This document shows positions 1 to 8,481 of a stretch of DNA of 36,264 nt, piece after piece (within the stretch, counting starts at the first letter, position 1; each line of letters starts with the position of its first letter). Source of the stretch: CAJBVG01 sp044337515. GTDB taxonomy: Bacteria; Bacteroidota; Bacteroidia; Sphingobacteriales; Sphingobacteriaceae. The notes under the pieces were generated by a model. The model was given only the letters and a program-made list of their open reading frames with translations, did no database searches and was not told where the DNA came from. The position numbers and the translations under genes are program-made. The stretch is taken from assembly GCA_044337515.1 (NCBI GenBank), contig JBIINK010000022.1:1-36264 (forward strand), read 5' to 3'.

Positions 1-1165
1 TAACATTGGTTGCCGATCTGCCCATATCGAGAATAGGGTCGATTCCCATTAATAACAACAAACCTGCTTCTGGAATATTAAACATAGATAAAGTGCCTGC
101 AATTACCACTAATGAGGCTCTTGGTACTCCCGCAATACCTTTACTAGTAAGCATGAGCACTAATAACATCGTTATCTGTTGTTGAACACTTAGATCAATT
201 CCATACGATTGAGCAATGAATAATGATGCAAATGTCATGTACATCATTGAACCATCGAGGTTAAATGAATAGCCTAATGGGAGTACAAAACTTACTATTT
301 TATTGCTACATCCAAATTTCTCTAATTGTGATATCGTTTGAGGTAATGCCGCTTCAGAACTTGAAGTGGTATAGGCCAAAATCACTGGATCGATGATATG
401 CTTTATTAAAGAAACAATCTTCTGACGAATAACAGCATAGCCTGCTAAGAGTATAATTCCCCATAATAATAGGAGTGAGCCATAAAATTCGAATATAAAA
501 ATGCCATAGTTCACTAGAACTCCAGCTCCTTGCTTGGCAATTACTGCTGTTAATGCTCCGTAAACTGCAAATGGGGCGAAATTCATCACATAACCTGTAA
601 CTTTTAGCATGATGTGTGAAATAGAATCTATCGCTTTTACAACACCATTAGCTTTTTCGCCTACAGCTGCTGCACCAATACCAAAGAATAAGGCAAAAAC
701 TATAATTTGAAGGATTTCATTTTTAGACATCGCATCAAATACACTTTTCGGGAATACGTGCTTTACAAATTCTTTAACCGATAAGGCTGTGTGTTCTAAT
801 CCTGTACTCGCATTCTCTGGAGGTAAAACCAAATGCATCATTTTACCAGGTTGAAACAAGTTCACCAATATCATTCCAAGAAACAAAGAAACAAAGGTTG
901 CCGATAAAAACCATAACAGGGTCTTACCACCAATTCTGCCTACAGCATTGATATCACCAAGCTTAGCAACACCTACTACTAGTGTAGAAAACACTAGGGG
1001 AGCAATAATCATCTTCACTAGATTCAAGAAGATATCACTCATTAATGGTACATAATCAACAAAGCCTATTACAAATGAACTTGTTGCATAAATATTGCAA
1101 ATCCAACCCGATATAATTCCGAGTACTAATGCTATGAAGATGTAGAGGGTTAATTTGTTTTTCAT
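1..1165 (-). CDS. Dicarboxylate/amino acid:cation symporter (DAACS family), C-terminus cut off
   Basis: The gene enters from the left edge, so only the N-terminal 388 residues are visible. It reads MKNKLTLYIFIALVLG and continues as an integral membrane protein. The serine-rich reentrant-loop signature of the family is present (YTTSSSEAALP), followed by GYSFNLDGSMMYM and, near the edge, GIDPILDMGRSATNV, which matches the substrate- and Na+-binding region of GltPh/DctA-type carriers. Such proteins import glutamate, aspartate or C4-dicarboxylates with H+ or Na+ across the inner membrane. The exact substrate cannot be told. The start at 1165 gives a normal cytoplasmic N-terminus. The upstream gap is a heptad repeat array, and the next gene, also on the minus strand, is 134 bp away. 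Confidence 0.93.
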   Translation of the reverse strand, partial: MKNKLTLYIFIALVLGIISGWICNIYATSSFVIGFVDYVPLMSDIFLNLVKMIIAPLVFSTLVVGVAKLGDINAVGRIGGKTLLWFLSATFVSLFLGMILVNLFQPGKMMHLVLPPENASTGLEHTALSVKEFVKHVFPKSVFDAMSKNEILQIIVFALFFGIGAAAVGEKANGVVKAIDSISHIMLKVTGYVMNFAPFAVYGALTAVIAKQGAGVLVNYGIFIFEFYGSLLLLWGIILLAGYAVIRQKIVSLIKHIIDPVILAYTTSSSEAALPQTISQLEKFGCSNKIVSFVLPLGYSFNLDGSMMYMTFASLFIAQSYGIDLSVQQQITMLLVLMLTSKGIAGVPRASLVVIAGTLSMFNIPEAGLLLLMGIDPILDMGRSATNV

Positions 1166-1218
1166 TAATTATTGTATTATCAATTAGGAATTAGGAATTT
1201 TTATTAGATAATAAGAAA

Positions 1219-1293
1219 TATACTTAATACTTTGTACATAATACTTAATACAGTGTACAGTTTACTTAATACATTGTACCTCGTACTTTGTAC
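1219..1293. repeat. Heptad repeat array, TAC/GTA family (11 units)
   Basis: The triplet TAC occurs at 1221, 1228, 1235 and then every 7 bases through 1291, eleven times without a register slip. The four bases between vary (TTAA, TTTG, ATAA, AGTG, ATTG and others). A TTAGGAA-type pair precedes it near 1186-1199. The array lies between the symporter and the lipoprotein gene. The same family recurs at 7218-7245 and 25646-25753. Confidence 0.9.
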
Positions 1294-1299
1294 ACCAAA

Positions 1300-1761
1300 T
1301 CAGTTATTCCACATTTCTCTGCTAATCTTATAAGAGCCATTTTGTTGCTTATACCATACGTGCATGTATTTATAGGTTTGGTAATTCAGTGTATCTGTAT
1401 CGCCTATCATCAATCCAACTTTTGCCTTACCAATCTCGATGAAATGATTATCATCTCCAGAAATATCAGTAGCTGTAAAATCTATAGTTTTCATGCCATA
1501 AGCAAAAGCATTAGTATACCATTCGGTAATAGCATTAATACCTTTAGTTTCTTCTTCACTCTCTGTTAGTAAGATAGCATCAGAAAGCAAGATCGTTTTT
1601 AACGAATCTGTTTGTTGCTGTTGCACGTGGTGCGAATACAAGCTATCCAACTGACGAACTTTTGCTACATGAGTGGGAGTAATAAATGCCTTTTCCTTAT
1701 TCGGATTGCACGCAACAATAAATAGGATTGCGATAATCCCTAAAATGCTATGTTTTTTCAT
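1300..1761 (-). CDS. Lipoprotein with NTF2/SnoaL-like (DUF4440-type) fold
   Basis: A 153-residue lipoprotein. I place the start at the ATG at 1761, because the reading frame upstream adds 13 residues before the signal peptide MKKHSILGIIAILFIVAC. The lipobox IVAC gives Cys18 as the lipidated residue. The mature part resembles SnoaL/DUF4440-type NTF2-like domains: a helical start with DSLYSHHVQQQQTDSLKTIL, then LLSDAILLTESEEETKGINAI, and strands ending in YMHVWYKQQNGSYKISREMW. The fold usually binds a small ligand or acts as an accessory domain, and no catalytic residues can be assigned. The protein is probably anchored in the periplasm or outer membrane. Confidence 0.75.
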   Translation of the reverse strand: MKKHSILGIIAILFIVACNPNKEKAFITPTHVAKVRQLDSLYSHHVQQQQTDSLKTILLSDAILLTESEEETKGINAITEWYTNAFAYGMKTIDFTATDISGDDNHFIEIGKAKVGLMIGDTDTLNYQTYKYMHVWYKQQNGSYKISREMWNN

Positions 1762-1844
1762 CGTTGAATATCTATATAAAGCTCTAAAATAGGTAAGCAT
1801 TTCCCAAATGACAAATTAATACTTCTAACATAAAAGGGAAAACT

Positions 1845-1852
1845 TATCTTTG
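1845..1852 (+). promoter_or_regulatory. Bacteroidota -7 element (TATCTTTG), predicting a leaderless mRNA
   Basis: This is an exact match to TAnnTTTG. It ends 4 bases before the ATG at 1857, so with the usual -7 geometry transcription would start about one base before the start codon. No good -33 TTTG lies 19-21 bases upstream, so the assignment rests on the -7 box alone. Confidence 0.55.
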
Positions 1853-1856
1853 CAGC

Positions 1857-3224
1857 ATGTGGTACAATAACATTCTAGAAACCATTGGAAACACTCCTTT
1901 GGTAAAACTAAACAAATTAACGAAGGATATTCCTGCAACAGTTTTAGTTAAAATTGAAACAACTAACCCTGGTAACTCTATTAAAGACCGTATGGCTTTA
2001 AAGATGATTGAGGATGCAGAAAAAGATGGTCGCTTAAAACCAGGTGGAACTATTATCGAAGGAACATCGGGAAATACAGGAATGGGTTTAGCCATTGCTG
2101 CAGTTGTTAAGGGCTACAAGTGTATTTTCACTACTACCGATAAACAATCGAAAGAAAAAGTAGATGCTTTACGCGCCTTTGGTGCTGAAGTTATTGTTTG
2201 CCCAACTAACGTAGATCCAGAAGATCCTCGTTCTTATTATTCTGTTTCTACTCGCTTAGTAAACGAAATTCCAAATTCTTGGAAACCTAACCAATACGAT
2301 AATCTTTCGAACTCTGCTGCTCATTACGAACAAACAGGTCCAGAAATTTGGGAACAAACAGAAGGAAAAATTACTCACTTGGTAGTTGGTGTTGGAACTG
2401 GAGGAACTATTTCAGGAACTGGTAGATATCTAAAAGAGAAAAATCCTAATATCAAAGTATTGGGTATCGACACTTTTGGATCGGTATTTAAAAAATATAA
2501 AGAGACTGGCATATTTGATAAAAATGAAATTTACCCATACATCACTGAAGGTATTGGGGAAGACTTTTTACCAGAGAATGTCGACTTTAATGTAATTGAT
2601 CATTTCGAAAAAGTAACGGATAAAGATGCGGCTTTAATGACTCGTGAAATTCCTCGTGCAGAAGGTATATTTGCAGGAAACTCAGCAGGGTCGGCTATCG
2701 CAGGACTATTACAAATGAAACACATGTTCAAAGAAGGTGATGTAGTAGTAGTTATTTTCCACGACCATGGTACTCGTTATCTAGGTAAAATGTTCAATGA
2801 AGATTGGTTACGTGAACGTGGTTTCTTAGAAACGAAAAAACCTAAATTGGCAATCGATTTAATTGCAAAACATAGAGATTTAAAATTAATCACTGCAAAT
2901 GAAAACGACACGGTAAATGACGTTTGTCAATTACTTAATAAATTTAAAATCTCACAAATTCCAGTCACTAACGCAGAAGGCAAATATGTAGGATCCATAT
3001 CCGATAATCATTTATTTGCTTGCTTATTGGATAATAACTTTGTGAAAGATCAAGCAGTAAGTGCGATTATGCAAGCACCATTCCCAATGGTTTCTGGCAA
3101 TGCATCTATCGAAGAAGTTTCTAAGCTTATCAACAAAGACAATCCTGCAGTTATTATGAACGACATGGGAGGGAATACCCATATTATTACGAAGTATGAT
3201 ATTATTGAAGCCATTGCTTCTTAG
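1857..3224 (+). CDS. PLP-dependent cystathionine beta-synthase / cysteine synthase with CBS-domain pair
   Basis: A 455-residue fold-type II PLP enzyme. NTPLV (12-16) and NSIKDRMA, with Lys43 as the probable PLP lysine, open the catalytic domain. EGTSGNTGMGLA is the substrate-binding loop, and GVGTGGTISGTGRYL binds the PLP phosphate. After about residue 330 come two CBS motifs (ITANENDTVNDVCQLLNKFK and the second repeat ending ITKYDIIEAI). This is the domain order of cystathionine beta-synthase, without the N-terminal haem domain of the animal enzyme. It should condense serine or O-acetylserine with homocysteine or sulfide; the sequence does not settle which. The transcript may be leaderless. 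The stop codon lies in the first unit of a heptad array. Confidence 0.92.
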   Translation: MWYNNILETIGNTPLVKLNKLTKDIPATVLVKIETTNPGNSIKDRMALKMIEDAEKDGRLKPGGTIIEGTSGNTGMGLAIAAVVKGYKCIFTTTDKQSKEKVDALRAFGAEVIVCPTNVDPEDPRSYYSVSTRLVNEIPNSWKPNQYDNLSNSAAHYEQTGPEIWEQTEGKITHLVVGVGTGGTISGTGRYLKEKNPNIKVLGIDTFGSVFKKYKETGIFDKNEIYPYITEGIGEDFLPENVDFNVIDHFEKVTDKDAALMTREIPRAEGIFAGNSAGSAIAGLLQMKHMFKEGDVVVVIFHDHGTRYLGKMFNEDWLRERGFLETKKPKLAIDLIAKHRDLKLITANENDTVNDVCQLLNKFKISQIPVTNAEGKYVGSISDNHLFACLLDNNFVKDQAVSAIMQAPFPMVSGNASIEEVSKLINKDNPAVIMNDMGGNTHIITKYDIIEAIAS

Positions 3225-3262
3225 AGTATTGGGTAGAGAGTATTGGGTATCGAGTAATTTTT
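3221..3262. repeat. Heptad repeat array containing the stop codon of the CBS-type gene
   Basis: Six 7-base units run from 3221 to 3262: TTAGAGT, then ATTGGGT, AGAGAGT, ATTGGGT, ATCGAGT and AATTTTT. The TAG stop at 3222-3224 is inside the first unit. Confidence 0.75.
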
Positions 3263-3281
3263 AAATAACTAATTATTGACT

Positions 3282-4379
3282 ATGAGAGTAATAAGTCGGA
3301 GTGTGTTTGTTTGTTTGGTATTGCTATCATTTTCGAATAACGTTATTTCACAGAATTTGTCTTATCAATTAGTTTGGTCTGATGAGTTCGATGGGTATAA
3401 TACTGTTGATACAAATAAATGGTTTCACCAAACAAAGTTACCTATCGCTGGATCATGGTATAATGGAGAAATACAACATTATACAAATCGAACGGAAAAT
3501 TCTTCACGAGTAAATGGTGTTTTACGTGTTACTGCGAAAAAAGAAACATTCAACGATCAAGGTGTTACTAAAGAATATACTTCTGCACGATTAAACTCAA
3601 AATATGCATTTAAATACGGACGAGTTGAGTACAGAGCTAAACTACCAACTGGTTTTGGTACTTGGCCAGCTGTTTGGTTATTAGGTAAAAACATACAAGA
3701 AACAGGAGCATATTGGGATAATAATGGTTATGGAACTACATCATGGCCTGCTTGTGGTGAAATTGATATGTTAGAACATTGGGGAAGCAATCAGAATTTT
3801 GTTCAAAGTGCAATACATTCATTGTCTAGCTATGGTAATACTGTAAATAAAGGTGGACAAGTAGTGAATACTGCATCTTCAGCATTCCACATCTATGCTA
3901 TGGAGTGGACAGATGAGAAAATGGTATTTAGTGTAGATTCTATAGATTATTATACTTATAACCCTGCAATAAAGGATTCAGAAACTTGGCCTTTCGATGC
4001 AGAATTTTATCTCCTCATCAATTTTGCGATTCAAAATAATATAGCTACTGATTTCACTCAAGGATCTTTAGAAATGGATTATATCAGAGTTTATCAAAAA
4101 AGCGCTGTGCTTAGTGTATCTAATAACAAAAACATACAAACATTACTTTATCCAAATCCAACTAGCAATCAGGTTAATATTCAATTTCAAAATACGAACG
4201 AAAAATCAATAGATATTAGCATTAGCAGTATTGACGGAAGATTAATCCGTTCGGAAAACTATATGATTATAAACAATATCGCTTGTATTAAGAATTTGGA
4301 GTTATTAGATAATGGCATCTATTTCCTAACGTATACCATCAATGGAAAAACATTTAGGAATAAATTCATTAAAAACTAA
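3282..4379 (+). CDS. Secreted GH16 endo-beta-glucanase (laminarinase type) with T9SS sorting domain
   Basis: I choose the ATG at 3282 over the in-frame TTG six bases upstream, giving 365 residues. A signal peptide covers about 1-24 (ending NNVISQ). The GH16 domain spans about 28-270. Its catalytic motif EIDMLE supplies Glu160 (nucleophile), Asp162 and Glu165 (acid/base), and tryptophan-rich strands (GTWPAVWLLG) line the cleft. The extra residue in the motif is typical of laminarinase-like GH16 enzymes. Residues about 285-365 form a C-terminal domain starting LLYPNPTSNQVNIQ and ending GKTFRNKFIKN, a type A T9SS sorting signal, so the enzyme is expected at the cell surface or released. It probably hydrolyses beta-1,3- or mixed-linked glucans. 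No SusCD pair is adjacent. Confidence 0.92.
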   Translation: MRVISRSVFVCLVLLSFSNNVISQNLSYQLVWSDEFDGYNTVDTNKWFHQTKLPIAGSWYNGEIQHYTNRTENSSRVNGVLRVTAKKETFNDQGVTKEYTSARLNSKYAFKYGRVEYRAKLPTGFGTWPAVWLLGKNIQETGAYWDNNGYGTTSWPACGEIDMLEHWGSNQNFVQSAIHSLSSYGNTVNKGGQVVNTASSAFHIYAMEWTDEKMVFSVDSIDYYTYNPAIKDSETWPFDAEFYLLINFAIQNNIATDFTQGSLEMDYIRVYQKSAVLSVSNNKNIQTLLYPNPTSNQVNIQFQNTNEKSIDISISSIDGRLIRSENYMIINNIACIKNLELLDNGIYFLTYTINGKTFRNKFIKN

Positions 4380-4410
4380 GCGTTTAGTTTCTTGAAACAT
4401 ATTACAATTG

Positions 4411-4488
4411 TGAGTTATGAATTTTGAGTTGTGAATTGTGAGTTATGAGTTTAAAATTATAATTCATAACTCACAATTCATAATTCAA
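4411..4488. repeat. Inverted heptad arrays between convergent genes
   Basis: Six plus-oriented heptads of the TGAGTTA family occupy 4411-4452 (TGAGTTA, TGAATTT, TGAGTTG and so on). From 4461 the same family runs in the opposite sense (AATTCAT, AACTCAC, AATTCAT, AATTCAA). The two arms can pair into a long AT-rich hairpin between the convergent GH16 and kmo genes, where it could end transcription from both sides. The kmo stop codon (4491-4493) is in register with the right arm. Confidence 0.8.
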
Positions 4489-4490
4489 AA

Positions 4491-5852
4491 TTATAAAAAT
4501 TTGTACTCCCTCAACAATGCCTCTAATTGAGGTATACTAGCCTCATCATCCCAATTACTTTCAATACCTGGTATCGCTAAAACCTTTTCAAATAGGGCAT
4601 CCTGTTGGAATCCCATTTCTAAAGCATAACGATAAGGCTTAGTACTAAAGCTCACTAATGAATATTTTGAAACGTAGTTCTCTGGATAAAGTCTATTTAA
4701 TTTAGCTTCAATTTTTTTACGCAATAGGAATTTTGGATCAGCAACTTTATCTCGCATTTCGATAAAATTCTCCACGGCCATATCAGCAATCGCATCACCA
4801 TTAGCTTTACGAATATGTTGGAATTCTTTTAATAGCTCAACCCAATTATCACCATGTTTTTCCATTAAATTTCCAAATTCAAAACAGTCCTCAAATCCAG
4901 CATTCATTCCTTGTCCGAAGAAAGGTACAATGGCATGTGCAGCATCCCCAAGTAATGCTAATTTATCAGAATAAACCCAAGGGAAACATTTTACTGTAAC
5001 CAAAGCTCCATTCGGATTAGCCATATATTCTTGTACTACATTAGGCGATAATTTAACTACATCAGGAAATTGAGAAGTTAAGAAATTACGCACTTGAGCT
5101 TCTGTTTTTAGACTAGCAAAAGATACTTCACCTTCAAATGGGAAAAACAAAGTACAAGTAAACGTACCATCTAAATTTGGCAAGGCAATTAACATATAAT
5201 TATGTCGAGGCCAAATGTGCAATGCATTTTTCTCTAATAGATACTCACCATTCGGACCTGCTGGTATTGTTAATTCCTTATAGCCTTGATCTAAGTATTT
5301 TTGAGAGTATTCAAAACGATCTGATTTCGTTTGCATGGCTAAACGAGCAGCAGAAAATGCGCCATCAGCAGAAATCACGACGTCAGATTTTACTTCGTGT
5401 TTTTCATACGTTAACATATTTTCAAAATGACAAGTAGCAGTATCTAAATCGACGTCATAGCAACGCTCATCAAATTGAATGTTGATGTTCGGATGCATAT
5501 CTGCAAGTTCCATTAATCGTTTATTTAATCCACCACGAGAAACTGAAAATATAGCATCACCTTCTTTGCCATACGCTTGATATTGAACTTCACCAGAAAC
5601 TTGATGAATCACTCTACCATACATTGGAATTCCTACTTTACGAATATCTTCTTCTAAACCAATTGCTCGCAAACCATTAAAACCACGATGACTCAATGCT
5701 AAGTTGATTGATCGTCCGCCAACATAACCCGCTTTACGCATATCCGAACGACGTTCGAAAATCGTTACTTTATGTCCACGTTTAGCTAAATACATGGAAA
5801 GAAGTGAGCCTACTAAACCAGCTCCTACGAGTGAAATATTTTTACTTGACAT
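4491..5852 (-). CDS. kmo: Kynurenine 3-monooxygenase
   Basis: A 453-residue FAD-dependent aromatic hydroxylase. The N-terminal dinucleotide-binding motif is GAGLVGSLL (about 10-18) with a downstream acidic residue in FERR. YVGGRSINLALSHRG is the family's substrate/FAD segment. The second FAD motif is LLGDAAHAIVPFFGQGMNAG, and GFEDC follows as in other kynurenine 3-monooxygenases. It hydroxylates L-kynurenine to 3-hydroxykynurenine with NADPH and O2. The bacterial length is normal, and the C-terminal region (FSTKPYRYALEMG) is not clearly membrane-spanning. It is the last of four minus-strand kynurenine genes, 81 bp after kynU; the gap holds a heptad array and one REP-like hairpin. Confidence 0.96.
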   Translation of the reverse strand: MSSKNISLVGAGLVGSLLSMYLAKRGHKVTIFERRSDMRKAGYVGGRSINLALSHRGFNGLRAIGLEEDIRKVGIPMYGRVIHQVSGEVQYQAYGKEGDAIFSVSRGGLNKRLMELADMHPNINIQFDERCYDVDLDTATCHFENMLTYEKHEVKSDVVISADGAFSAARLAMQTKSDRFEYSQKYLDQGYKELTIPAGPNGEYLLEKNALHIWPRHNYMLIALPNLDGTFTCTLFFPFEGEVSFASLKTEAQVRNFLTSQFPDVVKLSPNVVQEYMANPNGALVTVKCFPWVYSDKLALLGDAAHAIVPFFGQGMNAGFEDCFEFGNLMEKHGDNWVELLKEFQHIRKANGDAIADMAVENFIEMRDKVADPKFLLRKKIEAKLNRLYPENYVSKYSLVSFSTKPYRYALEMGFQQDALFEKVLAIPGIESNWDDEASIPQLEALLREYKFL

Positions 5853-5858
5853 CTTTTA

Positions 5859-5893
5859 TAAATTGTAAATTGTAAGTTTTAAATTGTAAATTA
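5859..5893. repeat. Heptad repeat array, TAAATTG family (5 units)
   Basis: Five units run in perfect 7-base register from 5859 (TAAATTG, TAAATTG, TAAGTTT, TAAATTG, TAAATTA). The array lies directly upstream of the kmo start and is followed within 7 bases by a REP-like hairpin. Confidence 0.85.
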
Positions 5894-5899
5894 ATTATA

Positions 5900-5925
5900 G
5901 TTCGTCGAAGCGTCCTAGCTTCGAC
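5900..5925. repeat. REP-like palindrome, copy C
   Basis: GTTC is followed by the hairpin arms GTCGAAGC and GCTTCGAC around a six-base loop. It is close to the copies at 8357-8382 and 8436-8461, with one base changed in the stem. It lies between kynU and kmo. Confidence 0.85.
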
Positions 5926-5933
5926 ATTATTCA

Positions 5934-7199
5934 TTATTGTGAGATAATTTCACCGAAGCGAAACACATCTTCAAAGCTATTGTATAATGGAACAGGAGCG
6001 AAGCGAAGCACCTCTGGTTCTCGCCAATCACCAATAATTCCTTTAGAAGTTAATTCGTCGAAAACTTTTTTCCCACCTTCTTTACATACAACTGATAATT
6101 GTGCTCCTCTAGCGGTTGGATCGGATGGAGTGATAATAATGAATTTTTCGAATCTTATTTTCTTATTTGCTTCACGAATAATGTACTCCATGTAGGCTGT
6201 TAATTTCAAACTCTTTTCGCGCAATGCAGTTAACGTTGCTTCATCAAATAAATCTAATGCTGCACGATGTGCGGCCATTGTTAACACAGGAACGTTACTC
6301 ATTTGCCAACCTTCTGCTCCAGGTTCTGGAATGTATCCTTTTTGCATTTTGAAACGTGTTTCTTCTTTATATCCCCACCATCCTGCAAAGCGAGGTGTTT
6401 CAGGGTTTGTAGAGTGTTTCTCGTGTATAAATACACCCGACATACCTCCCGGACTAGAATTCAAATATTTATAAGAACACCATACAGCAAAGTCAACATT
6501 CCAATCATGTAATTGCATTGGTATATTACCCATAGCATGTGCTAAGTCGAAACCACAAAGTGCTCCAACTGCATGTGCTTTTTCAGCAATTTCGTGTAAG
6601 GGGAAAAACTGACCTGTATAATAATTCACGGCTCCCATCATCACTAAAGCAAGTGAATCTTTATGTATTTCAATGGCCTCTAAAATATCTTCTTCACGTA
6701 AGGTATATTCACCTTCTCGTGGAAATAATTCTACAATAGCTTCATTAGGGTCAAAGCCATGAAATTTAACTTGAGTTTCTAATGCATATTGATCAGAAGG
6801 AAAGGCAGAGCCTTCCATAATAATCTTGTAACGTGTTTCAGTTGGACGATAAAAACTCACCATCATCAAATGTAAGTTTACCGTAAGCTGATTCATTGCA
6901 ACCACTTCAATTGGTTTGGCACCAATTAACTTTGCTAAACTTTCTTTGGTTGTTTTTTGATAATACATCCAAGGAGTAGCCGATTTGAAGTGTCCTTCAA
7001 CTCCGTATTCCGCCCAATTGTCTAACTGTTTTAGAATATATTCTTTGGTACGTTTAGGTTGTAATCCTAATGAATTTCCACAAAAATAGATGGCATCTTT
7101 ACCATCATGTTGAGGGAATAAAAACTCGTCGCGGAATTTTCTCAAGGGATCTTGAGCATCGTGCAAACGAGCGTATTCTATGTTGTTTTCGAATTTCAT
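5934..7199 (-). CDS. kynU: Kynureninase
   Basis: A 421-residue PLP-dependent hydrolase that cleaves 3-hydroxykynurenine or kynurenine to 3-hydroxyanthranilate or anthranilate plus alanine. Visible landmarks are YFCGNSLGLQPKRTK near the N-terminus, CGFDLAHAMGNIP (the Asp contacting the PLP pyridine nitrogen), and WCSYKYLNSSPGG with Lys244 as the Schiff-base lysine. FAGWWGYK and the late RFAPVPLYNSFEDV segment are typical of kynureninases. Length matches the family. It lies upstream of kmo and downstream of the decarboxylase gene, all minus strand. The 132 bp gap before it carries a heptad array and a composite palindromic element. Confidence 0.96.
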   Translation of the reverse strand: MKFENNIEYARLHDAQDPLRKFRDEFLFPQHDGKDAIYFCGNSLGLQPKRTKEYILKQLDNWAEYGVEGHFKSATPWMYYQKTTKESLAKLIGAKPIEVVAMNQLTVNLHLMMVSFYRPTETRYKIIMEGSAFPSDQYALETQVKFHGFDPNEAIVELFPREGEYTLREEDILEAIEIHKDSLALVMMGAVNYYTGQFFPLHEIAEKAHAVGALCGFDLAHAMGNIPMQLHDWNVDFAVWCSYKYLNSSPGGMSGVFIHEKHSTNPETPRFAGWWGYKEETRFKMQKGYIPEPGAEGWQMSNVPVLTMAAHRAALDLFDEATLTALREKSLKLTAYMEYIIREANKKIRFEKFIIITPSDPTARGAQLSVVCKEGGKKVFDELTSKGIIGDWREPEVLRFAPVPLYNSFEDVFRFGEIISQ

Positions 7200-7217
7200 T
7201 CTTATAAAAAGTAATAT

Positions 7218-7245
7218 GTATTAAGTATTAAGTATTATGTATGTT
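7218..7245. repeat. Short heptad array, GTATTAA family
   Basis: Four units in 7-base register (GTATTAA, GTATTAA, GTATTAT, GTATGTT) lie upstream of kynU. The array belongs to the same family as 1219-1293 and 25646-25753. Confidence 0.75.
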
Positions 7246-7335
7246 CGTTGTAGCGTCCCTGTCTGCAAAAGGCAGGCTCGCTGCTACATTTCTCAATATG
7301 CTATCGACGCGATTAATCGCGTCGGAACTAACTAT
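7243..7335. repeat. Composite REP-like element, copy A (hairpin plus 20-bp palindrome)
   Basis: A first hairpin has outer arms GTAGCG and CGCTGCTAC around an inner GC-rich stem (7243-7288). After a short AT-rich linker comes a perfect 20-bp palindrome at 7305-7324 with centre GATTAATC, then GGAACTAACTAT. The second half is nearly identical to 8396-8432. The element sits in the ACMSD-kynU gap. Confidence 0.85.
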
Positions 7336-8339
7336 AAGAACCTAGCTTTATCTAAACCCAACCATTCGAGCGCTGTACCACTATTCAATCGTTCTTTAAT
7401 ATCATCCGTATAAGGCATACTATCAATTAAACTTCCTGGTTGTAATTCTCCTAAAGGAAATGGATAATCAGTTCCAAGGGCTAATTGATTTGGGCCAAAC
7501 AATTCCAACAAATAGTTCATCATCATTGGATCATGAACAAGTGTGTCAAGGTATATTTTGTTTAAATAATTTCTTGGATTGATGGGATTGTCGATTGCGA
7601 CTAAATCCGGACGAACATTAAAACCATGTTCTATTCTACCAATGGTTGCTGGGAAAGAACCTCCTCCATGAGCAAAGGCTACACGTAGTTTAGGGAACTT
7701 TTCAAATATACCACCGAAAATCATTGAGCAAATCGCTAATGATGATTCTGCAGGCATTCCCACTAACCAAGGCAACCAATATTTTTGCATTTTCTCTTTC
7801 GACATCATGTCCCAAGGATGTACAAAAATGGCAGCACCTAACTTTTCAGCCTCTTCATAAAAAGGGTAGAAGTGAGGATCGTTTAAATTCATATCATTTA
7901 CATGTGAACCTATCTGAACCCCAGCTAATCCTAGCTCTTTCACACATCGATGTAATTCTTTTACCGATAAATCGATGTCTTGTAAAGGTATAGTTGCTAA
8001 GCCTACAAAACGTTTTGGATAACGACGAACAACATCAGCTATATGATCATTTAAATATTTAGAAACATCTAATGCATCTTGAGCTTTTGCCCAATAGGAA
8101 AACATAACTGGAATAGTAGATAATACTTGAACATCAATATGATGATGATTACATTCTTTTATTCTCGTTTCTGGGTCCCAACAATTATCCTGAATCTCCC
8201 TGAAAAATTTATCATCCTGCATCATCCTTGCACAACAAGGCTTATGATGTTCCAAATGAATAAATCCCCCGTAACCGAATTTCTCCGACCAACGAGGCAT
8301 ATGCTCGGGAATGATGTGAGTATGGATGTCTATTTTCAT
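7332..8339 (-). CDS. nbaD: 2-amino-3-carboxymuconate-6-semialdehyde decarboxylase (ACMSD)
   Basis: A 335-residue amidohydrolase-superfamily decarboxylase. It converts ACMS to 2-aminomuconate 6-semialdehyde and so diverts the route away from quinolinate and NAD. Translation should start at MKIDIHTHIIPEHMP (8339). The longer frame adds 15 residues read through a palindromic repeat and is rejected. The metal site is complete: His6 and His8 (HTH), His174 (VHPWD) and Asp291 (LGTDYPF). Each lies exactly three residues before the Pseudomonas fluorescens ligands His9, His11, His177 and Asp294. The gene lies between the HAO and kynureninase genes on the same strand, with repeat-filled gaps on both sides. 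Confidence 0.95.
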   Translation of the reverse strand: MKIDIHTHIIPEHMPRWSEKFGYGGFIHLEHHKPCCARMMQDDKFFREIQDNCWDPETRIKECNHHHIDVQVLSTIPVMFSYWAKAQDALDVSKYLNDHIADVVRRYPKRFVGLATIPLQDIDLSVKELHRCVKELGLAGVQIGSHVNDMNLNDPHFYPFYEEAEKLGAAIFVHPWDMMSKEKMQKYWLPWLVGMPAESSLAICSMIFGGIFEKFPKLRVAFAHGGGSFPATIGRIEHGFNVRPDLVAIDNPINPRNYLNKIYLDTLVHDPMMMNYLLELFGPNQLALGTDYPFPLGELQPGSLIDSMPYTDDIKERLNSGTALEWLGLDKARFL

Positions 8340-8356
8340 TTGTGCGTGTGCTCGTG

Positions 8357-8461
8357 GTTCGTCGAAGCGTCCTCGCTTCGACATTTTTTTTAATATACTA
8401 TCGACGCGATAAATCGCGTCGGAACTAACTATTTTGTCGAAGCGTCCTCGCTTCGACGAAC
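8357..8461. repeat. Composite REP-like element, copy B (two hairpins around a near-palindrome)
   Basis: Two copies of the hairpin GTCGAAGCG-tcct-CGCTTCGAC lie at 8357-8382 (preceded by GTTC) and 8436-8461 (followed by GAAC). Between them is a 20-bp near-palindrome at 8402-8421 with centre GATAAATC, followed by GGAACTAACTAT as in copy A. The element fills the gap between the HAO and ACMSD genes. A heptad array (AATTCAT, AACTCAT, AATTCAA, AATTCAA) follows at 8482-8511. Confidence 0.9.
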
Positions 8462-8481
8462 ATCAGAATTATGAGTGAAAT

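Noticed and set aside
1288..1569. Plus-strand ORF of 93 codons opposite the NTF2-like lipoprotein
   Set aside because: It lies antisense to a gene with a good signal peptide and lipobox, begins in a repeat array, and has no recognisable domain.
8340..8384. Fifteen-residue N-terminal extension of ACMSD
   Set aside because: It reads through the REP-like hairpin. Starting at 8339 places the four metal ligands at a uniform offset from the characterised enzyme.
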